The translations under genes were made by a program, and so were the position numbers. The notes beneath the pieces were generated by a model, which was not told where the DNA came from, ran no database searches, and saw nothing but the letters and a program-made list of their open reading frames with translations. From an uncultured Pseudomonadales bacterium (lineage in GTDB: Bacteria > Pseudomonadota > Gammaproteobacteria > Pseudomonadales > Azotimanducaceae), in the NCBI GenBank assembly GCA_938017975.1, contig CALIKQ010000058.1, forward strand, positions 1 to 64,000: a stretch of DNA of 64,000 nt, given 5' to 3'. Shown one piece after another: positions 18,447 through 28,174 of the stretch. Every line of letters starts with the position of its first letter. Position 1 is the first letter of the stretch.

Positions 18447-18982
18447 CGATCCGACTCCACAATCCTACCTCTCCGAAAAGATCCCGAGGCACTCCCTAGA
18501 CGGGCTAGATTACCCCCAGTTTGAATGTGGCACAGAGCGATGGCCAGGGCATCTGCAGCGTCCTCCTGAGGCGGACCGCTGAGGCGCAAAAGGACTTGGA
18601 CCATATGTTGAACCTGATCTTTCTTTGCAGCGCCATGCCCAACAACAGCTTGCTTTACTTTTTTTGCCTCGTATTCGTACACCGGCGTCTGGCTGCGAGA
18701 CGCGGCCAGCAGGGCAACGCCTCGCGCCTGACCCAATTTTAGCGCGGACTCTGCGCTTCGAGCCATAAATATGCGCTCGATCGCGATTTCATCCGGTGCG
18801 TGCTCGGCAATTAAGGCTTTAAGCCCCGAGTAAATCTCATTGAGTCGAAACTCCGCAGACTCAGCAAGCGTCGCTCGAACGCAGCCGCTAGTAATGTAAG
18901 CACTTTTTTGTCCACCCATGTGACGCACCAGACCAAATCCGGTTACACGAGACCCAGGATCAATACCCAACACCACCGTCAT
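18443..18982 (-). CDS. ruvC: Crossover junction endodeoxyribonuclease RuvC
   Basis: A 179-residue Holliday-junction resolvase of the RNase H fold. Acidic residues: the first in GIDPGSRVTGFG (Asp8), then Glu69 region IAIERIF and the C-terminal DAADALAIALCH pair. Length is close to E. coli RuvC (173). It heads the ruvCAB operon. The 238 bp between it and yebC hold no feature I can support, although yebC-ruvC linkage is standard. Confidence 0.95.
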   Translation of the reverse strand: MTVVLGIDPGSRVTGFGLVRHMGGQKSAYITSGCVRATLAESAEFRLNEIYSGLKALIAEHAPDEIAIERIFMARSAESALKLGQARGVALLAASRSQTPVYEYEAKKVKQAVVGHGAAKKDQVQHMVQVLLRLSGPPQEDAADALAIALCHIQTGGNLARLGSASGSFRRGRIVESDR

Positions 18983-19220
18983 AAGGAGTCCTCTGTTCTA
19001 CCCCCCAGTCTAGCATAGGGCGAATCTTCAGATGATGATGGGACCCGTGTGGTCTAAACAAATCCAGCCCATGCGAAACTCGTCGATGCCTTTTCAGTGA
19101 TATCCGGAGACCCCAATCAGAGCATCTAAATCGGCTTTGCAATTCCATGGAGGCCATGACCAGAAATATAAAGGGGACCCAAGACTAGCCGCGGATCAGA
19201 CCTAAACGCCAAGTCAGTGA

Positions 19221-19952
19221 TTACTGTTCGGCAGGAAAATTGGCGTTCGTGTAGAGGTTGGTCACGTCATCAAGATCCTCGAGCATATCGAGTAGACGCA
19301 GCACCTTCTCAGCTTGATCTCCGTCAAGGTCGGTATAGGTTTGTGGGATCATCCCAATCTCCGCCGACTCTGGCTCAAACCCAGCACTACTGAGCGCATC
19401 TTGAACAGCACGGAAATCTTCTGGAGCCGTCGTGATTTCAATTGCACCCTCGCCCGACACATCAACGTCTTCAGCTCCGGCATCGATGGAGGCCTCGATC
19501 ACAGCATCTTCTTGGATCCCAGGAGCGAAGACAATTTGTCCCTTTTTATCGAATAAATAGGCCACTGATCCATCCGTACCTAAATTCCCTCCTGCCTTGC
19601 TGAAGGCGTGACGGACTTCAGCAACAGTCCGGTTACGATTGTCCGTCATCGTCTCGACGAGGACTGCAACGCCCCCAGGCCCATATCCTTCATAGGTCAA
19701 TGCAACGAGCTCAGCACCATCTTGTCCGCCAGCGCCGCGAGCTATTGCACGCTCCATCGTATCTTTGGGCATCTGAGCCGCTTTGGCCTTGTCCACAAGA
19801 TTTCTGAGTCCGGGGTTATCCTCAACTGACCCCCCACCATCACGCGCGGCCACCGTCAACTCTCTGATAATTTTTGTGAAAACCTTCGCGCGCTTAGCGT
19901 CCTGCCCTGCTTTGCGATGTTTGATATTGCTCCATTTGCTGTGGCCTGCCAT
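19221..19952 (-). CDS. yebC: YebC/PmpR family protein
   Basis: A 243-residue three-domain protein starting [14 protein letters not shown], the family signature. Members are either transcriptional regulators (PmpR type) or, as shown for YebC proteins, factors that relieve ribosome stalling on proline-rich sequences. Which role applies here is not visible. It lies upstream of ruvC and 15 bp downstream of aspS, the usual aspS-yebC-ruvCAB arrangement. Confidence 0.94.
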   Translation of the reverse strand: MAGHSKWSNIKHRKAGQDAKRAKVFTKIIRELTVAARDGGGSVEDNPGLRNLVDKAKAAQMPKDTMERAIARGAGGQDGAELVALTYEGYGPGGVAVLVETMTDNRNRTVAEVRHAFSKAGGNLGTDGSVAYLFDKKGQIVFAPGIQEDAVIEASIDAGAEDVDVSGEGAIEITTAPEDFRAVQDALSSAGFEPESAEIGMIPQTYTDLDGDQAEKVLRLLDMLEDLDDVTNLYTNANFPAEQ

Positions 19953-19967
19953 GACTACCTCAATGGG

Positions 19968-21728
19968 TTAAAGATTGGTTTTAATTCCGAGTTCTCGTAG
20001 CTGCTTCGACCCCACCCCGCTAGGCGCTTCTGTCAGTAAACAGGTCGCCGTCTGCGTTTTTGGAAACGCGATGACATCCCGAATGGCTTTGGTGCCAGAG
20101 AGCAGCATGACCAATCGATCGAGGCCAAAAGCGATGCCCCCATGTGGCGGCGCGCCTAATTCCAATGCTTCAAGTAAGAACCCAAATTTTTCCTGGGCCT
20201 CTGCTTCAGACAGTTTGAGCACATCAAAGATGCCGCGTTGCATCGAAGGGTCATGCACACGAATCGAACCACCCCCAACCTCATAACCGTTAATCACCAT
20301 GTCGTAAGCTCTAGATCCAGACCCACCAGGATCTTTCATTAGGTCATCAACGCTGGCGGTCGGTTGTGTAAAGGGATGATGCACCGCAGTCCATCCGCCC
20401 TGGTCGGTGGCCTCAAACATGGGAAAGTCCGTAACCCAACAAGGCGCCCAATCGCACTCATACAGGCTCAAGTCTTCTGCCAATTTTGCCCTCAGTGCAC
20501 CCAACGCATCGCTGACAACAGACGCTTTATCGGCGCCAAAAAACACCAAGTCTCCAGCCTCCGCTTGAACTCGGTCAAGCACCTGATCGATCACAGGTTC
20601 TGGCAAAAACTTTAGAATGGGGGATTGCAGGCCTGCCGAGCCCGTCGTCCGATCATTCACTTTGATGTAGGCCAATCCTTTGGCGCCGTAGATCCCAACA
20701 AAATTTGTTAGGTCATCGATATTTTTACGACTGAGTCGCTCGCCGCCCTGAGGAAGTTTCAAAGCTGTCACTCGGCAAGATGGATCCTGAGCTGGGCCAC
20801 TAAAAACTTTAAACTCAACTTCAGCCATTAGATCGTGGATATCCACCAGTTCTAGACCGTATCGCAAATCAGGTCGGTCCGTGCCGTATCGGCGCATTGC
20901 ATCGGCATAGGTGAGCACTGGAAATTCTGTGAATTCAACGTTTATGAGATTTGCAAACAACCCGGAAACCATGCCCTCTGCGAGATCCATGATGTTTTTT
21001 TCTGTCACAAATGCCGCTTCGATATCAATCTGAGTAAACTCAGGCTGCCGATCCGCTCGAAGATCTTCATCACGAAAACATCTGGCAATTTGGTAGTAAC
21101 GATCGAAGCCCGAGACCATCAACAGCTGTTTAAAAATTTGTGGCGATTGTGGCAAAGCATAAAAACTGCCGGGGTGAACGCGAGATGGCACCAGATAATC
21201 CCGAGCACCCTCAGGCGTTGCCTTCGTTAAAATTGGTGTTTCTAAATCGACAAATTTTTGATCATGCAAATAGCTTCTAACAAAATGCGAAGCATCTGAT
21301 CGCATCCGCATTCTTCGCTGCATATCAGGTCGTCGCAGGTCGATATAGCGATAACGCAGCCGAACATCCTCTCCAGCCTCAGAGTATTCGTCTAACTGAA
21401 ACGGAGGCGTTCGAGAGGCATTTAAAATGTTCAGAGTTTGTCCCAGTACCTCGACTTCTCCAGTTTCCATTTTTGGGTTCATCGCCGCTTTATCACGGGC
21501 TCGCACTCGTCCAGAGATTGCAACGACATACTCGTTTCTGACCTGGTCCGCTAGAGCGAAACTCTCTACCGTGTCAGGGTCAAAAACCACTTGCACAATC
21601 CCTCTGTGATCTCGCACGTCGAGAAAGATCACACCACCATGATCTCTGCGCCGATGGACCCAGCCACACAACTCCACCGAAGTATCGATTTGCTCGGCCC
21701 TGATATCGCCACAATGGTGACTTCTCAT
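19968..21728 (-). CDS. aspS: Aspartyl-tRNA synthetase
   Basis: A 586-residue class IIb synthetase of the bacterial type. N-terminal OB anticodon-binding domain ([18 protein letters not shown]), motif 2 [18 protein letters not shown], the bacterial GAD insertion domain (about 290-420) and motif 3 GLDRLVMLL near the C-terminus. The ATG at 21728 (MRSHHCGD) is preferred over the in-frame ATG at 21746 because it matches the family start and has AGGAAAAG just upstream. Confidence 0.96.
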   Translation of the reverse strand: MRSHHCGDIRAEQIDTSVELCGWVHRRRDHGGVIFLDVRDHRGIVQVVFDPDTVESFALADQVRNEYVVAISGRVRARDKAAMNPKMETGEVEVLGQTLNILNASRTPPFQLDEYSEAGEDVRLRYRYIDLRRPDMQRRMRMRSDASHFVRSYLHDQKFVDLETPILTKATPEGARDYLVPSRVHPGSFYALPQSPQIFKQLLMVSGFDRYYQIARCFRDEDLRADRQPEFTQIDIEAAFVTEKNIMDLAEGMVSGLFANLINVEFTEFPVLTYADAMRRYGTDRPDLRYGLELVDIHDLMAEVEFKVFSGPAQDPSCRVTALKLPQGGERLSRKNIDDLTNFVGIYGAKGLAYIKVNDRTTGSAGLQSPILKFLPEPVIDQVLDRVQAEAGDLVFFGADKASVVSDALGALRAKLAEDLSLYECDWAPCWVTDFPMFEATDQGGWTAVHHPFTQPTASVDDLMKDPGGSGSRAYDMVINGYEVGGGSIRVHDPSMQRGIFDVLKLSEAEAQEKFGFLLEALELGAPPHGGIAFGLDRLVMLLSGTKAIRDVIAFPKTQTATCLLTEAPSGVGSKQLRELGIKTNL

Positions 21729-21818
21729 CGTCTTTTCCTCATGCATTACCGCCCTCTCACCAGTCCGTGCGAAATCTTAATCAACCGCTTCGTCAGCAAA
21801 TTCGCTGCAGGCCGGAAC

Positions 21819-22163
21819 CTATGAATCAGCTCGACTCGCTGATGAAGCGCCGGATGAGCCACTTGATCCGCCAGCGCTTTTTGATGTACTCGACCCACTG
21901 GTAGATGAGGACGATTCGCTTGTGCTACTAGTTGTACTACTGGAAGAGGCATCGTTGCCCCCAGAGACATTTTTTTTGTTACCTGTTTTAAAGTCGGTTT
22001 CATACCAACCACCGCCTTTCAATCGAAAAGCAGCCGCGGAGATTAACTTCTTTAGCTCGGGTTGACCGCACTCAGGACAGTCCACCAGAGGGCTATCTGA
22101 TAGCTTCTGAATTTTCTCCATCTTGTGTTGACACTGACGACATTCATACTCATAAATGGGCAT
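21819..22163 (-). CDS. FmdB-type zinc-ribbon protein
   Basis: A 114-residue protein with an N-terminal zinc ribbon: Cys8/Cys11 and Cys29/Cys32 within MPIYEYECRQC and CPECG, the hallmark of the FmdB regulatory-protein family. The following SAAAFRLKGGGWYETDF is also family-typical. From about residue 70 the chain is almost entirely Ser, Thr, Gly and Ala and likely disordered. The family's molecular role is unclear. Linkage upstream of aspS is common in gammaproteobacteria. Confidence 0.9.
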   Translation of the reverse strand: MPIYEYECRQCQHKMEKIQKLSDSPLVDCPECGQPELKKLISAAAFRLKGGGWYETDFKTGNKKNVSGGNDASSSSTTSSTSESSSSTSGSSTSKSAGGSSGSSGASSASRADS

Positions 22164-22432
22164 GCCGATTCTCCACGCTATTTTCTCGGGAACGTCCGAG
22201 GCGGCGAATTATACCCAATCGCGCCCCAAGGCAACACTCCATCGCATTTCAACTATAAAAATAGGCCCATTGGCCCAGCATGCCGTTTAAAACACTTGCT
22301 CGATAGAGGGTGATCCGCTATAAAGCCCTCATGGAGAGTCAAGGGGTCAGATGTTGATTTTTTGGCTCGCCGTACTTGGAGCATGATGCGTCATGATCCG
22401 AACGCAAACTTTTTAAAATAAGGATGGTTTTC

Positions 22433-22768
22433 ATGGCAGCAAAAAAAGCGCCCGCAATTAAAACTAAGTACACGAAAAGTGCAATCGTTGATTCCCTGGC
22501 TCAAAGCACCGATCTCTCAAAAAAACAGGTCAACGCCGTACTTGACGAACTGACAAGCCTGATTGAGCGTCATATCAGGAAAGGGGCCGTGGGCGAATTT
22601 ACATTGCCCGGCATGATGAAAATTAAAACCGTCAAGAAACCTGCTCGAAAGGCGAAGAAAGGTGTACCCAATCCCTTTAAGCCAGGCGAAACAATGGATG
22701 TTGCTGCAAAGCCTGCCAGCACTGCAGTCAAAATCTTGCCTTTAAAGGGCATGAAAGACTTCGCGTAA
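22433..22768 (+). CDS. HU-family DNA-binding protein
   Basis: A 111-residue histone-like protein of the HU/IHF superfamily with a short lysine-rich N-terminal extension (MAAKKAPAIKTKYTKS) before the HU core. The ATG at 22433 is chosen over one three codons earlier because AAGGA lies 8 nt upstream of it. The DNA-binding arm region is basic and contains NPFKPGETMDV. Such extended HU proteins are common in aquatic Proteobacteria. It is monocistronic, ending 28 bp before a strong terminator. Confidence 0.9.
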   Translation: MAAKKAPAIKTKYTKSAIVDSLAQSTDLSKKQVNAVLDELTSLIERHIRKGAVGEFTLPGMMKIKTVKKPARKAKKGVPNPFKPGETMDVAAKPASTAVKILPLKGMKDFA

Positions 22769-22795
22769 TGCCCTCGCAGTTAAACTTGCAGTAAG

Positions 22796-22822
22796 AAAAG
22801 GCCGCTCAGCGGCCTTTTTTTT
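22796..22822 (+). terminator. Intrinsic terminator of the HU gene
   Basis: Stem GGCCGC/GCGGCC with a TCA loop, extended by AAAA/TTTT pairing, followed by eight T residues. Confidence 0.93.
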
Positions 22823-22823
22823 G

Positions 22824-23188
22824 TTTCATTCACCACCCTTGGACCCCGAAAACGGACCAATTTTTCGAACCTCCCTTCTTATCAAGCAACCCAAAAAATC
22901 CTGCAACCAGAATTTCATAGTGATGAACCGCTGTGCTCAACCGTCAGACGTCAGGAGTTTGAATCCTTTTACCATTCATATTCTCTTCAACCTCCAATAT
23001 CTTTTTCCAGTCCCCTGCCTCTGATCACCTTTAAAGCAACCGTATTCATCCACTGTGCAACTATCGCGCTTTGCGATCAAAGATTAAACTTCAGACTTCA
23101 TTAGATCTGACATAAACTCCCCTGTCAGCTAACTCAGCGCCGACGTTACAAACACACGATTTCTGCAAAGGACTATAGCGCGACCATT
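22824..23188 (+). other. Gene-free leader region before proS
   Basis: No credible ORF. A candidate sigma-70 promoter reads TTCAGA (23090-23095), 17 bp, TAAACT (23113-23118), giving a leader of about 65 nt. A small ATCGC/GCGAT hairpin at 23063-23077 is not followed by T residues. Nothing else recognisable. Confidence 0.35.
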
Positions 23189-24901
23189 ATGAAAGCCTCC
23201 CAATTTACAATTTCGACGCTTAAGGAAAAGCCCTCAGATGCTGAGATCGCTTCTCATCAACTTTTAGTACAAGGCGGCTTCATTAAAAAGCTCGCATCTG
23301 GAATTTATTCTTGGATGCCGCTAGGCCTCAGAGTCCTCCGGAAAATCGAACAAATCGTGCGTGATGAAATGGATCGTTCCGGTGCCCAAGAACTCCTGAT
23401 GCCAGTCACTCAACCCAGCGAGCTCTGGAAAGAGTCTGGGCGATGGCAGATGTATGATGAAGGGCTGTTGCTCAAGTTCAAAGATAGGCATGACCGCGAC
23501 TTTTGTTTCGGCCCCACTCACGAGGAGGTCATCACAGACATTGCCCGCAACGAACTGCGCAGCCACAAACAACTTCCCGTAAATTACTACCAAATTCAAA
23601 CGAAGTTTCGCGACGAAACTCGCCCTAGATTTGGGGTTCTTAGGGCAAGAGAGTTCATTATGAAGGATGCCTATTCCTTCCACGCCGACCTGAAATCCTT
23701 GCAGGAAACTTTCGACCAAATGCATATGACCTATCAACGCATTCTTACTCGAATGCGCCTGGACTTCAGAGCAGTTGAAGCCGACAGCGGCAGCATTGGC
23801 GGTTCAGCATCGACTGAGTTTCATGTGCTTGCTGACAGTGGAGAAGACCTTATTGCCTTTAGCTCTGAAGGCAGCTATGCCGCGAACATTGAATTGGCTG
23901 AGGCCATTACACCCGCGCCTGAGGATGAGCCCGAAAAGCCGATCGAAAGCATCGACACGCCCAATCAAAAAACCATTCAATCCGTCGTTGATCATCTTGG
24001 CGTCGATATCAAAAAAACTGTCAAGACATTGGTTGTAAAGGGTCATCAGACCCCCATCGTTGTGCTGGTATTGCGGGGAGACCATACGCTCAATGCGCTT
24101 AAAGCGGAAAAACTTGAGCAAGTTGCTGTGCCTTTAACGTTTGCCGACGAATCGGAAATCCGAACCATGATTGGTTGTGGCCCAGGATCAATCGGCCCAG
24201 TCGGCCTGACTTGCCCGGTTGTCGTAGACCGCGCCGCCAGCGCCATCTCAAACTTTGTTTGCGGCGCGAATCAAGACGACGTTCATTGGATCAATGCCAA
24301 CTGGGGACGCGACATCCTAGAATCTCCAGTCGCCGATTTAAGAAATATCGAGTCTGGTGACCCTGCCCCCACCGGAGAGGGTGTTATTGAAATCAAACGC
24401 GGAATTGAAGTCGGCCACATTTTCCAGCTGGGCAATAAATACAGCGCCTCAATGAAAGCCTCTGTGCTAGATGCCGAGGGTAAAGCGTTGACCATGGTCA
24501 TGGGTTGCTATGGCATCGGTGTTTCCAGACTGGTCGGTGCCGCGATCGAACAAAACAATGACGAGCGAGGGATTATTTGGCCAGATGCCATCGCACCCTT
24601 TCAGGTTATTTTGATCCCGATCAATGCACATAAGTCTCCCGCAGTCCAAGATGCGGCGGATCTGCTCTACCAGAGATTGAACGAAGATGGCTTTGAGGTC
24701 TTAATCGACGATCGACACCAAATGCGGCCAGGCGCCAAGTTCGCCGATGCAGAACTCATCGGGATTCCACACCGAATTGTCATTGGAGAACGAGCATTAG
24801 CCAATGATGAGATCGAATATACGTGCAGATCGTCCGGCGAGACAACGCTTTGGTCAATCGGTGACGTCACAGCGCAATTACGATCTGCGCTGGACCTTTA
24901 G
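23189..24901 (+). CDS. proS: Prolyl-tRNA synthetase
   Basis: A 570-residue bacterial-type (class IIa) ProRS. Motif 2 region [20 protein letters not shown] (about residues 138-160), then an inserted YbaK-like editing domain at about 230-385 that removes mischarged alanine, motif 3 [13 protein letters not shown] near 435, and the C-terminal anticodon-binding domain. Length equals E. coli ProRS (572). The ATG at 23189 lacks a close Shine-Dalgarno match (AAAGGA is about 15 nt away). Confidence 0.96.
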   Translation: MKASQFTISTLKEKPSDAEIASHQLLVQGGFIKKLASGIYSWMPLGLRVLRKIEQIVRDEMDRSGAQELLMPVTQPSELWKESGRWQMYDEGLLLKFKDRHDRDFCFGPTHEEVITDIARNELRSHKQLPVNYYQIQTKFRDETRPRFGVLRAREFIMKDAYSFHADLKSLQETFDQMHMTYQRILTRMRLDFRAVEADSGSIGGSASTEFHVLADSGEDLIAFSSEGSYAANIELAEAITPAPEDEPEKPIESIDTPNQKTIQSVVDHLGVDIKKTVKTLVVKGHQTPIVVLVLRGDHTLNALKAEKLEQVAVPLTFADESEIRTMIGCGPGSIGPVGLTCPVVVDRAASAISNFVCGANQDDVHWINANWGRDILESPVADLRNIESGDPAPTGEGVIEIKRGIEVGHIFQLGNKYSASMKASVLDAEGKALTMVMGCYGIGVSRLVGAAIEQNNDERGIIWPDAIAPFQVILIPINAHKSPAVQDAADLLYQRLNEDGFEVLIDDRHQMRPGAKFADAELIGIPHRIVIGERALANDEIEYTCRSSGETTLWSIGDVTAQLRSALDL

Positions 24902-24924
24902 TCGACCCCGACTCTCAAGCAAAC

Positions 24925-25371
24925 CTACTCAGCCTCGATTTCAGCAAGGATAGAGGCCTCGGTTTGAGGTCCCACTAACACTTTGGAGACACCACCTGCG
25001 GGATCAATGATGACTGTGGTTGGGAGCACTTCTGGCATGGCATAGCCAAACCTTGGAGCCGGGTCGCTTGCCAGCACAGGAAATTCGATTTTCATTTTCA
25101 GAATCGATGCGCGCTTGGCCGCATCCTCAGCCGGCGCATCAAAATCGACCCCAAGCACCGTTATGGGGTAGGTGGATTTACGATGAATTTCATTGAGTTC
25201 TGGAATCTCAGTGATACAAGGGCCGCACCAAGTGGCCCAATAATTGATCACCAACCACTTCCCATCCAAATCCGACGGGAGCAAATCGGGACCATCAACC
25301 ACATCAAAGACAGGTTGTTCGCAGGCCGTAAGCCAAAACAAAAGACCCCATAGAAAAACTTGCTTCATCAT
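24925..25371 (-). CDS. TlpA/ResA-like thioredoxin-fold lipoprotein
   Basis: A 148-residue periplasm-facing protein: signal with lipobox LTAC (Cys17) and a thioredoxin fold with the active-site WCGPC (Cys49/Cys52). TlpA-like proteins reduce disulfides outside the cytoplasm, often for cytochrome maturation. Its partner is not evident because no cytochrome genes are near. It is convergent with proS, whose end is 23 bp away. Confidence 0.88.
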   Translation of the reverse strand: MMKQVFLWGLLFWLTACEQPVFDVVDGPDLLPSDLDGKWLVINYWATWCGPCITEIPELNEIHRKSTYPITVLGVDFDAPAEDAAKRASILKMKIEFPVLASDPAPRFGYAMPEVLPTTVIIDPAGGVSKVLVGPQTEASILAEIEAE

Positions 25372-25616
25372 GCATTCTCTTTCGCCAGCTCTTGTGCTGA
25401 CTTATCTAAAATTTTCGGCCCCATCTTAAAACATTCCCTCACTCAGCCTTTTGGTCTAGCAACATCACTCGTCCATTCACCCCAATGACAATGAGCAACT
25501 TGCCTAGCGCTGAATTTTTTTCAAACCCATAAACCCTCTCGCCAAAAAGCGACATTAAACCTCAAAATTAGCCCGGGGCAGAAAACTCCCCCGATTCAGT
25601 ACCTAGAGCCGCCCGG

Positions 25617-26432
25617 TCAAATGTTACGACGCGCCCATCCACGACCCAACAACGCCACCCATTCACCGCCAGCCAAAATGATAAACCAAGACAGGTACAC
25701 CCAAAGCAAAAGACCTGGCAGTACTGCAAAGGCACCGTAGATCACCTCGAGGTCAGAGTACTGCATTAAAAGTGAAAACAGCCAGCGTGCGAATTCAAAT
25801 ACTAATCCAACCGATACGCCACCAAGTAATGCATGGATGAATTTTACTGGGCTATTGGGAATCACCGCATAAGTCAGCGTGTACATCAACGTACTCGTTA
25901 AAAACGGGAGCATCCAGAAAACAAATGGCAATTGAGTGATATTGCTCACATACGGCATTGACAACAAATAGGTGGTTACCGACCAACCTGTGACCAATAG
26001 CATTGGGCCCAAAATAAGCAGAGCTGCATACACCACGCCCCGGCGCAACCCACTCCTCGGTTCAGAAACTCTCCAAATCCGATTAAAAGCATGTTCAATG
26101 GTGTTGAGCATGAGGACCGCGGTCACAGCAAGAAGCGCAGCACTCGGGACACTCAGAGCTTGTGCCTGCTCCGAGAATACTTTGAGGTATGACTGAACTG
26201 CGCCGACACTCTCTGGCACGATATGTTTGAAAATGAAGGCCTCAATCGACTGACCCGCCAATACATCTGCGCCAAAGGCAGACAGAGCGAGATACCCTAT
26301 CGTAAGGCCTGGCACAAGCGCCAGCATCGTTTGAAACGTCAAGGCAGCTGCCACCATCTGACAGTCATTGCTGCGTAGGTTTTGATAAAATTGGACGACC
26401 GCGTCCAACAGCCCCTTTGTATTCACTTTCAA
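25617..26432 (-). CDS. YihY/BrkB family membrane protein
   Basis: A 271-residue inner-membrane protein with six hydrophobic segments and the family features AAALTFQTMLALVPG (residues 26-40), EHAFNRIW and the LLWVYLSW helix. Family members were long mislabelled RNase BN; BrkB was named from Bordetella serum resistance. Biochemical role is unknown. It is shorter than YihY proteins with a C-terminal extension. It is divergent from the ArsC-like gene 54 bp away. Confidence 0.88.
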   Translation of the reverse strand: MKVNTKGLLDAVVQFYQNLRSNDCQMVAAALTFQTMLALVPGLTIGYLALSAFGADVLAGQSIEAFIFKHIVPESVGAVQSYLKVFSEQAQALSVPSAALLAVTAVLMLNTIEHAFNRIWRVSEPRSGLRRGVVYAALLILGPMLLVTGWSVTTYLLSMPYVSNITQLPFVFWMLPFLTSTLMYTLTYAVIPNSPVKFIHALLGGVSVGLVFEFARWLFSLLMQYSDLEVIYGAFAVLPGLLLWVYLSWFIILAGGEWVALLGRGWARRNI

Positions 26433-26486
26433 ATCCTATTCCCTTTCGGCAAACTGCCTATCAAGACGCGCAAAGATCATCAAACT

Positions 26487-26855
26487 ATGTCTGATACCAC
26501 GCTCTATCACAATCCGAATTGCTCCAAATCAAGGGCCGCACTCGCACTCCTCGAGGGATCAGCAGTTTCTTTTAAGATCCGCTTTTACCTTGACGAACCA
26601 CTGAGCAAGCAGGAAATAGAACACCTCTTATCACTGCTCAAAATCACGCCACACGAGCTCGTGAGGCCCAACGAACCCATCATTGAAGACCAAAATATTG
26701 ATATTGAAAGGCTCAGCAGCACTGAGCTTGTCACGTTCATGACGGCGCACCCGATCGTCATTGAGCGGCCAATCCTCGCTTACAATGGTCGCGCGACTAT
26801 TGGAAGGCCGATCGAGCGTATTCAAGCACTGTTAGGCGGCGACTCAGTGTCTTGA
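26487..26855 (+). CDS. ArsC-family (YfgD-like) reductase
   Basis: A 122-residue thioredoxin-like protein. Cys12 and Arg16 of NPNCSKSR form the arsenate-reductase loop; the later RP block (ERPILAYNGRATIGRP) matches the glutaredoxin-coupled ArsC/YfgD family. The ATG at 26487 aligns with the family start, so the longer open frame from 26382 is rejected. No arsR, arsB or acr3 is nearby, so a detoxification role is not supported by context; the YfgD type often stands alone. Confidence 0.87.
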   Translation: MSDTTLYHNPNCSKSRAALALLEGSAVSFKIRFYLDEPLSKQEIEHLLSLLKITPHELVRPNEPIIEDQNIDIERLSSTELVTFMTAHPIVIERPILAYNGRATIGRPIERIQALLGGDSVS

Positions 26856-26971
26856 ACACCAATGATCTCCGCAGCTCCCAATCTGGATTCCTCTGATCGA
26901 TCCCGAGACGGACGAAAAGCGCAATCGTCATAGCTCAGCAGACGCCATCGATTTGAAGCATGCAGGATCTC

Positions 26972-27352
26972 TTAATGAATGATTTTAGGCTGCGTAGCTG
27001 CTGATTCAGGTTTGGCCTCTTCACTCTCATCTTTAAAGGCCTCATCCTCTCCCGAAGCGCTCGCCTGATGCCGGACCTCGTAGCGACGAGTCACAATTTC
27101 GCCGGCGAGTATCTCCGGCAAATGGGTAAGAAATATTTCCATGTGAGTGGTTTCGAAGTGATCCTGAAGCGCTTCAACCGATTCCCATTCTTGGAACAGC
27201 AAGAGTTTGCAGGGATTCGTAAGTGCGGCATAAAACTCGTAGCTGACACAACCAGTCTCAAGGCGACTGGCTGCCGCCATCTCTTGCATCAATTTATGCG
27301 CCCGCTCTTTTTGATCTTTGAGTATCGGAAATTGGCCGTGAACAATAATCAT
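26972..27352 (-). CDS. Antibiotic-biosynthesis-monooxygenase (ABM) fold protein
   Basis: A 126-residue protein whose first 95 residues form a dimeric ferredoxin-like ABM domain (family of YgiN quinol monooxygenase), seen in MIIVHGQFPI, ETGCVSYEFY and FQEWES. The last 30 residues are acidic, low-complexity and likely disordered. Substrate cannot be inferred. It is the last gene of a leftward run with an SDR and a CoA ligase. Confidence 0.78.
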   Translation of the reverse strand: MIIVHGQFPILKDQKERAHKLMQEMAAASRLETGCVSYEFYAALTNPCKLLLFQEWESVEALQDHFETTHMEIFLTHLPEILAGEIVTRRYEVRHQASASGEDEAFKDESEEAKPESAATQPKIIH

Positions 27353-27409
27353 AACGATCCCTAAAACCTCGAGGAGCAGTTTAACACTCTAGAGGCCATC
27401 GCGCTTCGA

Positions 27410-28174
27410 TTATGACGTTTGATCTTCACGATGAACCGCGAAAGGCGACCAGGCCTGAGCAACCGGCATGATCTCGAGCTGATTAACATTGACATGTGCG
27501 GGACGCTTTGCGACCCAAAAGATCGTTTCAGCGACATCCTCTGCCGACAGCGGCACCATGCCAGAATAAACTGCGGCAGCCTTTTCTGCATCGCCGCCAA
27601 AGCGCACCTCTGAAAACTCTGTCTCACACATGCCAGGGTCGATGGTCGTAACTCGAATGCCCTTTCCCAGAAGGTCTGCCCGAAGATTGCGACTGAACTG
27701 CTGAACAAAGGCCTTGGTGCCACCATAGACATTTCCTCCCGGGTAAGGCCAATTTCCTGCGACCGACCCAAGGTTAATAATATGTCCAGATCTTTGTGCG
27801 ACCATCTCTGGGAGTATCGCCCGAGTACAATACATAAGACCTTTGATATTGGTATCGACCATGATGTCCCAATCGGTCAAATCTGCTTGATCGGCGGCGC
27901 CGAGACCCAATGCCAATCCCGCATTATTGAGCAAGACGTCGACAGGTCGAAACCTATCGGGTAATCGGCTCACTAATCCCGCGACCGCTTCCTGGTCTCG
28001 AACATCGAGAACTTCCACATGAACAGGGACTTGCTCCTGGAGAAGTGCTTTGATCTCTAGAAGCCGGTCCTCCCGCCGAGCAAGCAAAACCAGCGGATGA
28101 CCGGCTGACGCGAAAAGTGATGCTGCAGCTCGGCCAAATCCAGAGCTTGCACCTGTAATGATGACGCTACCCAT
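27410..28174 (-). CDS. Short-chain dehydrogenase/reductase (YdfG-like)
   Basis: A 254-residue classical SDR with cofactor motif GASSGFG (residues 8-14), NNAG (83-86) and catalytic Ser137, Tyr150 and Lys154 (YGGTK). The arginine pair after the second strand (LARREDRL) suggests NADP(H). The segment VEKKGIRVTTIDPGMCETEF-like block and close of the chain resemble YdfG, the serine/3-hydroxy acid dehydrogenase. Overlaps the CoA ligase gene by 8 nt, so it is translationally coupled to it. Confidence 0.88.
   Translation of the reverse strand: MGSVIITGASSGFGRAAASLFASAGHPLVLLARREDRLLEIKALLQEQVPVHVEVLDVRDQEAVAGLVSRLPDRFRPVDVLLNNAGLALGLGAADQADLTDWDIMVDTNIKGLMYCTRAILPEMVAQRSGHIINLGSVAGNWPYPGGNVYGGTKAFVQQFSRNLRADLLGKGIRVTTIDPGMCETEFSEVRFGGDAEKAAAVYSGMVPLSAEDVAETIFWVAKRPAHVNVNQLEIMPVAQAWSPFAVHREDQTS

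Noticed and set aside
22796-22822. Attenuator for proS
   Set aside because: It follows the HU gene directly and is separated from proS by a 365-bp leader with its own promoter candidate.
26487-26855. Arsenic resistance operon
   Set aside because: Only a YfgD-like protein; no regulator or efflux gene is present.
27361-27771. 136-codon minus-strand ORF inside the SDR gene
   Set aside because: Overlaps the SDR in another frame, with no domain-like character.
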